Shown one piece after another: positions 40,549 to 49,924 of a DNA stretch of 64,000 nt. The translations under genes and the position numbers were made by a program. The stretch's first letter is position 1. The number at the start of each line of letters is the position of its first letter. The notes under the pieces were generated by a model that saw only the letters and a program-made list of their open reading frames with translations, searched no databases and was not told where the DNA came from. Source of the DNA: Leucobacter tenebrionis (GTDB taxonomy: Bacteria > Actinomycetota > Actinomycetes > Actinomycetales > Microbacteriaceae); NCBI RefSeq assembly GCF_019884725.1, contig NZ_CP082322.1, forward strand, positions 2,232,001 to 2,296,000, in the 5' to 3' direction.

Positions 40549-41721
40549 GTGGAGGCGAAGGATCGAGCGGGGCGCGAGGATCCTGTCGGGGGTGCGGCAG
40601 GCGAGGATCGCGGCCAGGATAGAACCGGCGGCAACCGCGCCGCAGCCATCGCGGGATCCGCGGTGCGCAGTCTCGTCGCTCTGCCCCCGAGTCCGGCACC
40701 CCGCTTCTGGATCGCGGTGCGCGCTGCGCTCTCGATCGGCCTGCCCTTCGGGCTGCTCACCCTGCTCGGTCACGAGGACATCGGTCTGCAGACCGCGGCC
40801 GGAGCGTTCGTAGCCCTGTTCTTCGCGGGCGCCGGCGCGGCCGAGCGTGCGAAGGCGCTGCCCCTCGTGGGCGCCGGACTGCTCGCCTGCGCCGGGCTCG
40901 GCGCAGCGTTCTCGCCCTGGCCGTGGCTGCTGGCCGTGGGACTCGTGGGTGTGGCGGTGGGAGCGAGTGCGCTCTCGTTCGCCTTCCGGGTGGGCCCGCC
41001 CGGCCCGGTCTTCTTCGTGCTGAGCTACGGGCTCTCTGCGAACGTGACCGGCGTGGTCGACGGCGAGAGGATCACCGACCCCTGGGTGTTCCTCGCCGCC
41101 GTGACGGCCGGTTCCCTCTGCTCATACCTGCTCGCGCTCACACCGCTGCTGCGCCGAGCGGAGCGGGCGCGGCCGGCGCGACGGCTCCGCGAGCTGCTGC
41201 CCGGCCCGTGGGTCGGTGTCGGTGAGCGCGAGCTGATCCTGCGCATTGCGATCGTGGCCGTGGCAGGGGCGCTGGTGAGCGCGCTGCTGCTCGACCCGCA
41301 CCGGGCGTACTGGACCGTCTCAGCCGGGGTGGCCGTAGTGGGCCTCACACCGTCGCGCGGCGTCGCGCTCACGCGCGGCCTGCACCGTACCGTCGGAACC
41401 CTGCTGGGAGCAGTGCTCGCGGTCGCTCTCTCGCCGCTCAGCACGATCCCCCTGGCGCTTGTGGTGCTGCTGGTGCTGCTGCAGTTCGCTATCGAGTTCG
41501 TCGTGGTGCGCAACTACGCGCTCGCGCTGATCTTCATCACCCCGCTCGTGCTGCTCATCACCGCCGCTGCGACCGGAGCCGTGGATGTCGTGGGAGCCGC
41601 CTGGGAGCGCGTGCTCGATACCGCGGTGGGGTCGGCGCTCGCGATCCTCACAGGGATACTGCACCGCCCCGCGTCAGCGCAGCCCGATCGCTCTGCAGCG
41701 TCGCCGACCGTGTCGCAGTAA
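40549..41721 (+). CDS. FUSC family membrane protein
   Basis: The 390-aa product has two blocks of hydrophobic helices (about 50-165 and 215-360) around a basic loop with RRAERARPARRLRELLPG, the duplicated layout of the FUSC/aromatic-acid exporter family. The DPHRAYWTVSAGVAVVGLTPSRGVALTRGLHRTVGTLLGA segment matches the conserved FUSC core. I chose the GTG at 40549, with GGGAAGGGGG 5 nt upstream; the in-frame start at 40495 lies before a TAGGTT -10-like box. It follows the aromatic aldehyde dehydrogenase, so efflux of aromatic acids is a reasonable inference. Confidence 0.82.
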   Translation: MEAKDRAGREDPVGGAAGEDRGQDRTGGNRAAAIAGSAVRSLVALPPSPAPRFWIAVRAALSIGLPFGLLTLLGHEDIGLQTAAGAFVALFFAGAGAAERAKALPLVGAGLLACAGLGAAFSPWPWLLAVGLVGVAVGASALSFAFRVGPPGPVFFVLSYGLSANVTGVVDGERITDPWVFLAAVTAGSLCSYLLALTPLLRRAERARPARRLRELLPGPWVGVGERELILRIAIVAVAGALVSALLLDPHRAYWTVSAGVAVVGLTPSRGVALTRGLHRTVGTLLGAVLAVALSPLSTIPLALVVLLVLLQFAIEFVVVRNYALALIFITPLVLLITAAATGAVDVVGAAWERVLDTAVGSALAILTGILHRPASAQPDRSAASPTVSQ

Positions 41722-41725
41722 GACC

Positions 41726-42982
41726 TCAGCCGCGACGCGGGCCGTCGAGCACGAAGCGCTCGCGGCCGACGAGAAAGCCCAGCACGAGCTGCACGACCAT
41801 GATCCCGATCACGAGGGCGAGGGGTAGGCCCCATCCGCCGCTGACCTCGTGAGCGAGACCGAACGCCGCCGGGCCGGCTGCGGCGATGAGATAGCCGACC
41901 GCTTGCGCCATGCCGGACAGCGCGGTCGCCGCGATCTGATTCCGGGCCCGCACCGCCATGAACAGCAGGGACACGCTGAGCGAGGCGCCGGATCCGAGCC
42001 CGCCGATGACGATCCACGGCAGCTCGGATCCCGGGATCAGCACGACGCACGCGAAGGAGCCGCTGATCGCGAGGGGCAGGAACATGGCGAGCCAGCGTTT
42101 CATGGGTCCGCGATAGAGGAACGGCAGCAGCAGGGATCCGCCGATCGACACGAACTGGTAGAGCATCACGTCGATGCCGGCGGCGACGGCCGATCGCCCG
42201 CCGGAGATCTCGATGGGGGCGAGCCAGGTGGCGATCATGTAGAAGGTCATCGACTGCAGGCCCATGTAGAGGGCGACGGTCCAGGCTACGGGATCCCGCC
42301 AGATGCGGCGCGCGGCCCCATGCCCCGGGGGAGGCGGGGTGGGGATAGGCGCGGTCGATGTCGTCGCCGCCGCCGAGTCGGCGCGGCGCACGCGGGAGGC
42401 GAGGATCCAGACCGCGAGCGCGGGCGGGATCAGCGCTCCCGTGCAGAGGAGCGCGATCCGCCACCCCTCCCCGCCGTCCCCGGGGAACGCCTGCGCGATG
42501 GGCACCACCACACCCGCGGAGACCGCGCCCAGCCCGCCGAGCAGCGCGGTGTAGACGCCCATGACGAGCGGGATCCGCGATCCGAAATCCCGTCGGATCA
42601 CCGCGGGCAGCAGCACGTTGCCCACCGCGAGGGCCGCACCGATGAGCGCGGTGCCGAGCCAGAGGTTCGACGGGGTGCCAGGCAGGGAGCGCCAGACCGT
42701 GCCGATCCCGAGCGCGACGAGCGACCAGCCCACCGCGCGTTCGACCCCCAGCCGCAGGCTGAGGGTGTGCGCCAGGGGCGAGACGAGGCCCCAGGCGATG
42801 AGCGGCACCGATGCGAGGCCGCCGAGCGCGGCGGGGGTGACTCCCTCGTGGGCGGCGATCTCCTCGAGCAACGGCCCCACCCCGGTGATCGTCATGCGCA
42901 TGTTCACGGCGACGAGGCAGACCGCGATGAACATCAGTGTCCAGGGGCGGCGCGACTGGGGAAGGGCGGTCGGCATGCTCAC
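41726..42982 (-). CDS. MFS transporter, CynX/NimT-like
   Basis: The 418-aa membrane protein has 12 predicted helices in two halves, joined by an Ala/Thr/Pro-rich loop near 205-225. VNMRMTITGVGPLLEEIAAHEGVTPAALGGLASVPLIAWG near the N-terminus is typical of the CynX/NimT subfamily, which carries cyanate, nitroimidazole or small-acid-type substrates. It begins GTG-AGC-ATG, so either codon may start it. It converges on the FUSC gene (4-nt gap) and is followed by the DUF917 operon across a short intergenic. Substrate is unknown. Confidence 0.83.
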   Translation of the reverse strand: MSMPTALPQSRRPWTLMFIAVCLVAVNMRMTITGVGPLLEEIAAHEGVTPAALGGLASVPLIAWGLVSPLAHTLSLRLGVERAVGWSLVALGIGTVWRSLPGTPSNLWLGTALIGAALAVGNVLLPAVIRRDFGSRIPLVMGVYTALLGGLGAVSAGVVVPIAQAFPGDGGEGWRIALLCTGALIPPALAVWILASRVRRADSAAATTSTAPIPTPPPPGHGAARRIWRDPVAWTVALYMGLQSMTFYMIATWLAPIEISGGRSAVAAGIDVMLYQFVSIGGSLLLPFLYRGPMKRWLAMFLPLAISGSFACVVLIPGSELPWIVIGGLGSGASLSVSLLFMAVRARNQIAATALSGMAQAVGYLIAAAGPAAFGLAHEVSGGWGLPLALVIGIMVVQLVLGFLVGRERFVLDGPRRG

Positions 42983-43034
42983 TATCCGAACCTTATCGCA
43001 GACCGCTCCGCCCGGTGGCCGAAGCTCGTGGCGT

Positions 43035-44144
43035 CTACGCCGATTCGACCGGCACGTAGTCCACGTCGTAACCGAAGTAGCGGGGTCCCACCAGGGCGAG
43101 GCCCTGCTCGGTGCGCCAGCGGGGGTCGCAGGGGAGGCCGATCACGGTGACCCGGAACCCGTAGCGGAGCGCCTCGGTGGTGATGGGCTCACCGGTGTCG
43201 GCGTCGAGCACGCAGATGAGATCGGGCACCGTCGCGATGAGGCGGCCGTCACGGACGGCCACCAGGTTCTCGTTCTGGAACTCCAGCTGCAAGCGCGAGC
43301 CCTCGTCGTCGCCGAAGCCCTCGATCGTCGAGCTGCCCCGCACGAAACCGCCCGAAGTGCTGCGCTGCGTGTCGGTCACCTTGCCGCGCAGCAGCACGCG
43401 CCCGCTGAAGCGCTCCGTCACGGTTACCGCGGGGTCCCCGTGCGCGGCGCGGGTCTCGCGGATGAGGCGGCCGATGTCGCGTGCCAGGGTGACGGTGCGC
43501 GGCACCTGCGCCGTCTTGGTCTGGGTGCCGGAGTGCGGGTAGAGCGCGATCGGCGCCCCGCAGCCCATCTCGACCGTCGACACCCGCGCAAGGCGTTCGG
43601 CCCACACGTTGTCCGCGGCCTCGAGCAGCACGACGTTGCCCTTGTCGTCGGCGAGCGCCATCGGGGAGGCCGAGATGCCCTCGAGCGAGAACGACACCAT
43701 CTGCAGTTCGGGGAAGGCCCGTCCCATGCCGTCGGCGTCGATGAGGGGCAGGCCCGTTTGCGCCGCGACCTGGATGGGCGTCATCGAGTTCAGGCCGCCG
43801 GCCTCGAAGAACGCGATGTGGGTCACGGGGCGCCCGATCCGACGCGAGATCGCCTCGACCGCCCGCGGCAGTTCATCGCCCGCCGGCGGCCGCTCCACGA
43901 TCACCGTGGGAGCGCCCATGATCGCGACGGGCAGTACGAGGGCGTCGTCGGGAACATCGGTCGGATCGACGAGTGGCACGGGACCGTGCTGCTCGATGGC
44001 GTGCTTCGCGAGCAGGGAGCCCAGGAACGGATCCCCGCCTCCGCCCGCGCCGAGGATGGCCGCCCCGCGCGCGATGTCGTCGATGTCTTCGAGGCGGATC
44101 GCGCTCAACCGCTCGTTCCCCTGCGTCGTCTGCGCCCCGCTCAT
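43035..44144 (-). CDS. DUF917 family protein
   Basis: The 369-aa protein fits the DUF917 family. It has IARGAAILGAGGGGDPFLG at 24-42, LPVAIMGAPTVIVERPP, EAGGLNSMTPIQVAAQTGLPLIDADGMGRAFPELQM, and a C-terminal DLICVLDADTGEPITTEALRYGFRVTVIGLPCDPRW. This family is repeatedly found next to, or fused with, HyuA-type hydantoinase/oxoprolinase domains, as here, where its start overlaps the upstream gene by 4 nt. It probably forms a complex or shares a substrate with that protein. No reaction has been established. Confidence 0.85.
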   Translation of the reverse strand: MSGAQTTQGNERLSAIRLEDIDDIARGAAILGAGGGGDPFLGSLLAKHAIEQHGPVPLVDPTDVPDDALVLPVAIMGAPTVIVERPPAGDELPRAVEAISRRIGRPVTHIAFFEAGGLNSMTPIQVAAQTGLPLIDADGMGRAFPELQMVSFSLEGISASPMALADDKGNVVLLEAADNVWAERLARVSTVEMGCGAPIALYPHSGTQTKTAQVPRTVTLARDIGRLIRETRAAHGDPAVTVTERFSGRVLLRGKVTDTQRSTSGGFVRGSSTIEGFGDDEGSRLQLEFQNENLVAVRDGRLIATVPDLICVLDADTGEPITTEALRYGFRVTVIGLPCDPRWRTEQGLALVGPRYFGYDVDYVPVESA

Positions 44145-45691
44145 CGGACTCCTCCCAGCGCCAGTTCTCCCACGGCCTTCACGCGCACGCGCGTGACTCC
44201 GCCGGGCAGATAGGAGATCGGGATCTCATCGATGTCCACGACCTCGACCGTTCGCGGGTCGGCGCCCGCGGCGACCGCCTGCTCGATCGCCTCGGCCTTC
44301 GCCTCCTCGAGGGCGCGCTCCCGCGACTCGCGCTCAAGCACGAACATGCGATCGACCTCGCCGCCGACCTGTGCGATGGCCGCGCCGATCGCGTTCGCGA
44401 CCGAGGCGTGCTCGCCCGGGCGCACGATCGTGTTGAAGCCCGGGAGGTCGCCGGGTAGGAGTACGCTGCCGCCGCCGACGAGCACCACCGGAGTGTCGGC
44501 GGCCGAGGTGCGCATCGTGTCAGCGAGGGCGCCGATCCGTTCGGCGATCGACCTCATCGCCGTTCGCACCAGAGCGGGATCGAGATGGCGCACCGCCGAG
44601 CGGTCTCCGATGTCGGCCGCACCGGCGGCGACCGCGACGTCGGTGGCTGTGAGAGTCCCACCCCCGAACACGAGCGCCGCCGAGGGGAGGCGGTAACCGA
44701 CGCTCTCCGGCCCCACCTGTGCGCTCGTTCCATCGAGCGTCACGAGGCTGCCGCCGCCGATTCCGACAGAGACCACGTCGGGCATGCGGAAGTTGGTGCG
44801 CACTCCCGCAATGTCCACCGCGGTCGTCGCCTGTCTGGGGAACCCCGCCACGACGGCTCCCACATCGGCGGTGGTGCCTCCGATGTCGACGACGACGCAG
44901 TCGTCCAGCCCCGAGAGCAGCGCAGCGCCTCGCATGGAGTTGGTCGGCCCCGCCGCGAAGGTGGCCACGGGATAGCGGCGAACGTATTCCCGGTCCATCA
45001 GGGTGCCGTCGTTCTGCGAGAGATACAGCGGTGCGTCGATGCCGAGAAAGCGCAGCGCCTCGCCGATCGCGTCGACCGTGCGGTCGGCGACAGGCAGCAG
45101 TGCGGCGTTGATGATGGTGGCGTTCTCGCGTTCGACGAGGCCGATGCGCCCGATCTCGTGCGACAGCGAGACCCGCAGGTCGGGTAGTTCCGCGCGCAGA
45201 ATCTCGGCCGCCCGCTGCTCGAGATCGGCATTCACCGGCGAGAAGATCGACGTGATGGCCGCGGACTCGACGCCGTCGCGCCCGAGCTGCTCGGCGACCC
45301 GCTTCAGCTCATCGGGATCCAGCGGTGAGATCTCGCGGCCGTCGTACTCATAGCCGCCGTGACACAGGAAGCGATGCCCGCCCAGTGCCGAGGAGAGTCT
45401 CTGCGGCCAGCCAGTCATCGGCGGCACGCCGGCGCTCGCGGGCAGACCGAGCCGCACGGCTGCGGTTCGGGCGAGACCGCGACCCTGCACGACCGCGTTC
45501 GTGAAGTGCGTCGTGCCGACGGAGACGGCCTCGATCCGTTCTGGCGCCTCGGAGAGTACCGAGCGCAGCGCAGCCGTGATCCCCTCCGTCACGTCTCCGG
45601 TGGTCGGCTGCTTGGCCGACGCGACGAGTCGGCGCCCGTCCATCAGCACCGAATCGGTATTGGTGCCGCCTACGTCGATTCCGATGTGCAT
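44141..45691 (-). CDS. Hydantoinase/oxoprolinase (HyuA-like) family protein
   Basis: The 516-aa protein has the actin-like ATPase motifs of HyuA/OplA proteins. These are IGIDVGGTNTDSVLMDG at the N-terminus, SVGTTHFTNAVV near 58, SHEIGRIGLVERENATIINAALLP near 180, VVDIGGTTADVGAVV near 267, and VSVGIGGGSLV. Such proteins hydrolyse cyclic amides such as hydantoin or 5-oxoproline, usually with ATP and a partner subunit. No HyuB is present; instead it overlaps a DUF917 gene, and a cytosine-permease-like carrier is upstream. The substrate is unknown, with a hydantoin-like or purine-derived ring plausible. Confidence 0.86.
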   Translation of the reverse strand: MHIGIDVGGTNTDSVLMDGRRLVASAKQPTTGDVTEGITAALRSVLSEAPERIEAVSVGTTHFTNAVVQGRGLARTAAVRLGLPASAGVPPMTGWPQRLSSALGGHRFLCHGGYEYDGREISPLDPDELKRVAEQLGRDGVESAAITSIFSPVNADLEQRAAEILRAELPDLRVSLSHEIGRIGLVERENATIINAALLPVADRTVDAIGEALRFLGIDAPLYLSQNDGTLMDREYVRRYPVATFAAGPTNSMRGAALLSGLDDCVVVDIGGTTADVGAVVAGFPRQATTAVDIAGVRTNFRMPDVVSVGIGGGSLVTLDGTSAQVGPESVGYRLPSAALVFGGGTLTATDVAVAAGAADIGDRSAVRHLDPALVRTAMRSIAERIGALADTMRTSAADTPVVLVGGGSVLLPGDLPGFNTIVRPGEHASVANAIGAAIAQVGGEVDRMFVLERESRERALEEAKAEAIEQAVAAGADPRTVEVVDIDEIPISYLPGGVTRVRVKAVGELALGGVR

Positions 45692-45806
45692 GGTTCTAGT
45701 GTCCCACTTCGCTGATCGAGTCTTTCGGGCTGCGGCCGATGTCGTCTCTGCAAGCCGCGGCGAGGTGCCTGCGCCCCTGGGAGAGCGCCCCGCCGTCCGG
45801 CAAGGC

Positions 45807-47180
45807 CTACGCTTTGCGCGGTGCGCGCGGTTTGCCCGCGAGTCCCAGCTTGCCGAGCACGAGGTAGGCCGCGAACGCGATCACCAGGGAGTTGATGCTC
45901 GGCACGCCGAAAGTGACGAACTTGCCCACCAGGTACCCGATTACCCAGGCGATGAGGCCCGCCGGAACCCAGTTCACGACGGCGTCGGGCAGCGCCCCGC
46001 GCTCGCGCGACTCGTCGAGTTCGGGCCGCCAGGTCTTGAGCACGTAGTAGTCGGCCACGATGATCGCCGCGATCGGCGGGAAGAGGATCCCGAGCTCCGT
46101 GAGGAAGCCCTGGAACTGGTTGGCGAAGCCGAAAGCCGAGAGGATCGAGCCCAGTGCACCGAGCACCACCGCGACGGTCGCGCGGTTCACGCGGCGGCGG
46201 AAGAAGACCTCGACGGCGTTCGCGATACCCAGTGAGGACGGGTAGAGATTCCAGTCGTTCACCTTCAGAATCGAGGCGACGAGCACGATGACGCCCAGCA
46301 GGCCCGAGGACGACTGGATGATCGCGACCACCTGGCCGGCGCTGTCCTCGGTGGCGACCTTCACCGCGTGCGCGAGCAGCACGCCGATCACACCGACGAC
46401 GTACTCCCCGAGGGTCACGCCGATCACGGTCTGCAGCACGACGTCACGGCGATTGCGGTTGAAGCGCGCCATATCGGGGGTGAAGATCGCACCGACGATG
46501 AAGCCGCCGGCGACGATCGTGGTACCCACGGCCAGAGAGATCGGCGCGCCGGGCGGCGGCGAGCTGACGAGCGCCGAAAGGGAGTGCTTCGACACCTCGA
46601 CGGCGAAGGCCCACACGGTGACGATCAGGAACGCCGGTACGGTGATGTAGGCGACCCACTTCATGAAGTTGAAGCCTCGGGCGGTGATGATCGTGACGAG
46701 CGCGCCACCCACGAGGCACCAGGCCCAGAGCGGCACCTGGGGGACGATCGAGAACAGACCCTGCGCGAACACTTCGTTCTGTACCGCGAACCAGCCCGTG
46801 AGGCTCACCGCCATCGCGACGCCGACGAGGGCCGACCCCTTGGCTCCGAACCCGGTCCACCGCGCGAGCACCGAGGTCGAGAGCCCCTCGCGCATGCCGG
46901 CGATGCCCAGGAAGATGGTGACCACCTCGAGCAGCACTGAGCCGATGGTGATCGCGAGGATCGCGCTCCAGAAGTCCATGCCCATGCCGATCATCGCGGC
47001 CAGGAAGAAGTTGCCGAGGGCCGAGAGCTGTCCGAACCGCTGCACGGCGACCGTGACCCACGAGTAGCGGGCGGACCGGGGCACCCGCGTGAGCGAGTAG
47101 TCATCGTGGCCGAGGGCGGTCGTGGAGTCGCCGCTCCGCGCGTCCGCTGCGCCGGAGGAGTTCACCGGATCTGTGCTCAT
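45807..47180 (-). CDS. Purine-cytosine permease family transporter (NCS1)
   Basis: The 457-aa protein has about 12 membrane segments. It has family sequences ALGNFFLAAMIGMGMDFWSAILAITIGSVL, GMREGLSTSVLARWTGFGAKGSALVG, FNFMKWVAYITVPAFL, the PDMARFNRNRRDVV loop near 290, and VADYYVLKTWRPELDESRERG. It starts at the ATG at 47180 with AGGAGA 6 nt upstream. It leads an operon with the HyuA-like and DUF917 genes (115-nt gap), so it probably imports a nucleobase- or hydantoin-like heterocycle. Confidence 0.86.
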   Translation of the reverse strand: MSTDPVNSSGAADARSGDSTTALGHDDYSLTRVPRSARYSWVTVAVQRFGQLSALGNFFLAAMIGMGMDFWSAILAITIGSVLLEVVTIFLGIAGMREGLSTSVLARWTGFGAKGSALVGVAMAVSLTGWFAVQNEVFAQGLFSIVPQVPLWAWCLVGGALVTIITARGFNFMKWVAYITVPAFLIVTVWAFAVEVSKHSLSALVSSPPPGAPISLAVGTTIVAGGFIVGAIFTPDMARFNRNRRDVVLQTVIGVTLGEYVVGVIGVLLAHAVKVATEDSAGQVVAIIQSSSGLLGVIVLVASILKVNDWNLYPSSLGIANAVEVFFRRRVNRATVAVVLGALGSILSAFGFANQFQGFLTELGILFPPIAAIIVADYYVLKTWRPELDESRERGALPDAVVNWVPAGLIAWVIGYLVGKFVTFGVPSINSLVIAFAAYLVLGKLGLAGKPRAPRKA

Positions 47181-47350
47181 CGATTCTCCTGTTCGCCATC
47201 GCCGGCTCGTGCATCGCGCTGCGGTTCTGCGTGTCGTCCGAGGATCGGCCGACGGTTGATTCTGACATGCTCTGAGCCCGGTGAGAAGCAGGTTGCCGAA
47301 TGTGACGGGGACGGCTTGCGGTTCGTGCGGTAGGCGTAGCATGGGGAACC

Positions 47351-48178
47351 ATGACGGACACGGAGCGCGCTGAGGATCGGGACGCCTGGATCGAGTGGGT
47401 CGAGGGCCGCGAGCGGGCGGTTGCCGGACCGATCGGCAACCTCGCCCTCGTTGCCTTCCAGCCGATCGGAGCGGCACCCGCCGATCTGCAGGGGTTCCCG
47501 GCGCAGGTCTGGCGCGAGCCTGGCGAGGCCGGCGCGAGGGTGCGTCCGACCGGGCAGGGACTTGAGCTCGCCACCGAACCCGCCGGCTGGGAGCCCGTGA
47601 GCGAGGAGACCTTCGTCGCGCGACTCGGCGCCGATGGACTGCCGTTGCTGCGGGCGGGCGGGCGCACCGCAGATGTCTTCAGCCTCGACGGCAGCGACTA
47701 CGAGATCCGCCTCTACGACGAGGCCTCGCCCAAGCTCGCGGCGTTCGCCGGTATCTCCGTATACGATTACGATCCGGCATGGCGCGTGAGCGCCCGGCTC
47801 GAGGCGTACGATGCGAACTCCCAGGTGCCGTGGGAGTTCACGCGTTCCACCGATACAGGGCACACGAAGACCGTGCCCGGGGTGATCGTGGCCGAGATCG
47901 CGGGCCGGGGCTACGAGCTCACGGCCTTCGCCGACGGCGGTCAGCTCGTGCTGGTGTTCGCCGACGAGACGAGCGGCCGCGAGTCGTACGCGCCCGGCCG
48001 CTTCCTGCGATTCGATCCTCCCGCGAACGACAGTGGCGAGCTGGTGCTCGACTTCAACCGCGCCTTCATCCCACCCTGCGGGTTCAGCGACTTCTACAGC
48101 TGCCCCATCCCTCCGGCGCAGAACCGGATCGCCGCTCCCGTGCGTGCGGGTGAGCAGCGGGTGCTCTGGCGCGACTGA
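47351..48178 (+). CDS. DUF1684 domain-containing protein
   Basis: The 275-aa protein ends with the DUF1684 signature: GRFLRFDPP, then VLDFNRAFIPPCGFSDFYSCPIPPAQNRI. The N-terminal half has WIEWVEGRERAVAGPIGNLALVAF. Family members of about 200-280 aa are common in actinobacteria and have no known role. The conserved Cys pair lies in PPCGFSDFYSCP. It is divergent from the permease operon and stands alone before the pcaIJF cluster. Confidence 0.85.
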   Translation: MTDTERAEDRDAWIEWVEGRERAVAGPIGNLALVAFQPIGAAPADLQGFPAQVWREPGEAGARVRPTGQGLELATEPAGWEPVSEETFVARLGADGLPLLRAGGRTADVFSLDGSDYEIRLYDEASPKLAAFAGISVYDYDPAWRVSARLEAYDANSQVPWEFTRSTDTGHTKTVPGVIVAEIAGRGYELTAFADGGQLVLVFADETSGRESYAPGRFLRFDPPANDSGELVLDFNRAFIPPCGFSDFYSCPIPPAQNRIAAPVRAGEQRVLWRD

Positions 48179-48362
48179 CGGGTGCCGCCCGCTCCTCGCT
48201 CGCCCACCTGCGCGTCATCTCGCTCAAAATGACGCGTGAGGCCCCTCCTGAATGCCGTGAGGGGACGCACGCGTCATCTCGATGCGGGCGCGGGTGCGAA
48301 TGTGGGCAGGGTTGCGGGGCATCACGGGGTTCCCAGGGGTTCCCCCGGGTCGTTCTTCGGGG
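48179..48362. other. Intergenic region with repeated CGCGTCATCTCG motifs
   Basis: The stretch after the DUF1684 stop holds CGCGTCAT/ATGACGCG (about 48212-48237) as an 8-bp inverted repeat. A CCCCTC/GAGGGG pair follows, then a second direct copy of CGCGTCATCTCG near 48269. It may act as a terminator for the DUF1684 gene. No gene is visible. Confidence 0.5.
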
Positions 48363-48371
48363 TACGCTTGT

Positions 48372-48403
48372 TTCGTCTAACGAATAAGAGTTCGCAGGGC
48401 GAA
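48372..48403 (+). promoter_or_regulatory. Paired 13-bp palindromes upstream of pcaIJF
   Basis: TTCGT-CTA-ACGAA (48372-48384) and TTCGC-AGG-GCGAA (48391-48403) are perfect palindromes with centres 19 nt apart. They follow a TACGCT -10-like box (48363-48368) and precede pcaI by about 50 nt. They are good candidates for IclR-type regulator binding near the transcription start. Confidence 0.6.
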
Positions 48404-48455
48404 ATAATGGGAGCCGGGACGCCGGCTTCTCGCGGCGAGCGAGGAGGAGCGGAAC

Positions 48456-49262
48456 ATGATCGACAAGAGAGTCCGGTCTGTCGAGGAGGCCGTGTCCGGC
48501 ATCCAAGACGGTGCAACCGTGATGATCGGCGGCTTCGGCCGCGCTGGGCAGCCCGTCGAGCTCATCGACGCGCTCATCGAACAGGGCGCCTCAGACCTCA
48601 CGATCGTCAGCAACAACGCGGGCAACGGCGACGTGGGACTCGCGGCTCTGCTCGCGAAGCGTCGCGTGCGCAAGATCATCTGCTCGTTCCCCCGGCAGTC
48701 CGATTCGTGGGTGTTCGACGGCCTGTACCGGGAGGGAGGCATCGAACTCGAGCTCGTGCCGCAGGGCAACCTCGCCGAGCGCATCCGTGCCGCGGGCGCC
48801 GGGATCGGCGCGTTCTTCACCCCCACGGGTGTGGGCACGCAACTCGCCGAGGGCAAGGAGACGCGCGAGATCGACGGCCGCCTCTACGCCCTGGAGTACC
48901 CGATCCGCGCCGACTTCGCCCTGATCAGCGCGCGCAAGGCGGATCGCTGGGGCAACCTCGTCTACCGCGAGACCGCGCGCAACTTCGGGCCGATCATGGC
49001 GACCGCGGCGAGCACCGCGATCGTGCAGGTCGATGAGTTCGTCGAACTCGGGGAGATCGACCCCGAGACCGTCGTCACCCCCGGCATCTTCGTCGACCGC
49101 GTCGTCGCGGTCGGTGAGCGGGGCTGGCTGCGCGACGGCGAGTTCGTCGGCGGGGTGGACCTGGAGGGGAACCCGATTTCAAGCGGTGGCGAAGCATTCG
49201 CCGGATCGGGTTCGGCCGCCGCAGCGGCCCTCGGTGAGAAGACGAAGGAGGGATCGCGATGA
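48456..49262 (+). CDS. pcaI: 3-oxoadipate CoA-transferase, subunit A
   Basis: With PcaJ this subunit moves CoA from succinyl-CoA to beta-ketoadipate. The 268-aa protein is the usual alpha type, with GATVMIGGFGRAGQPVELIDAL, LTIVSNNAGNGDVGLAALL, GGIELELVPQGNLAERIRAAGAGIGAFFTPTGVGT, and ADFALISARKADRWGNLVYRETARNFGPIMATAA. A GAGGAGGAG ribosome site lies about 7 nt upstream. The last four bases overlap pcaJ. Confidence 0.95.
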   Translation: MIDKRVRSVEEAVSGIQDGATVMIGGFGRAGQPVELIDALIEQGASDLTIVSNNAGNGDVGLAALLAKRRVRKIICSFPRQSDSWVFDGLYREGGIELELVPQGNLAERIRAAGAGIGAFFTPTGVGTQLAEGKETREIDGRLYALEYPIRADFALISARKADRWGNLVYRETARNFGPIMATAASTAIVQVDEFVELGEIDPETVVTPGIFVDRVVAVGERGWLRDGEFVGGVDLEGNPISSGGEAFAGSGSAAAAALGEKTKEGSR

Positions 49263-49924
49263 CCACGCGCATCAGCAGGCAGGATCTCGCGGCGCGCATC
49301 GCCGCCGACATTCCGGAGGGTTCGATCGTGAACCTCGGGATCGGGGCGCCGACCCTGGTCGCCGACTACTTGCCCGAGGATGAGGAGATCATCCTGCACA
49401 CCGAGAACGGGATGCTTGGCATGGGGCCTTCCCCCGAGCCGGGGCGGGTGGATCCCGACCTCATCAACGCGGGCAAGCAGGCCGTCACCGCGCTCGCCGG
49501 CGCGGCCTACTTCCATCACGCCGATTCCTTCGGGATGATGCGCGGCGGTCACCTCGACGTCTGCGTGCTCGGGGCCTTCCAGGTGGCGGAGAACGGGGAT
49601 CTGGCGAATTGGTCGACGGGCGCCCCGGGTGCGATCCCGGCCGTCGGAGGCGCGATGGATCTCGCGATCGGCGCCAAGGACGTCTACGTGATGACCGACC
49701 TGCTCACCAAGCAGGGGGAGTCGAAGCTCGTCGTGAACTGCTCCTACCCGCTCACGGGCGTCGGCTGCGTGTCACGGGTCTACACGGATCACGCAGTGTT
49801 CGACGTCACCCCGAACGGGTTCGCGGTGCGCGAGCTGTTCGGCGACAACACGATCGAGGAGCTGCGCGAGCTGACCGGGCTGGAGCTCGGCGACGCGACC
49901 GATCGAAAGGATGACGCAGTATGA
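49259..49924 (+). CDS. pcaJ: 3-oxoadipate CoA-transferase, subunit B
   Basis: The 221-aa beta subunit carries the catalytic Glu in HTENGMLGMGPSP near 48-60. It also has VNLGIGAPTLVADYLP, a HHADSFGMMRGGHLDVCVLGAFQV block, and YPLTGVGCVSRVYTDHAVFDV. It overlaps pcaI (ATGA) and pcaF (ATGA), so the three are translationally coupled. Confidence 0.95.
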   Translation: MTTRISRQDLAARIAADIPEGSIVNLGIGAPTLVADYLPEDEEIILHTENGMLGMGPSPEPGRVDPDLINAGKQAVTALAGAAYFHHADSFGMMRGGHLDVCVLGAFQVAENGDLANWSTGAPGAIPAVGGAMDLAIGAKDVYVMTDLLTKQGESKLVVNCSYPLTGVGCVSRVYTDHAVFDVTPNGFAVRELFGDNTIEELRELTGLELGDATDRKDDAV

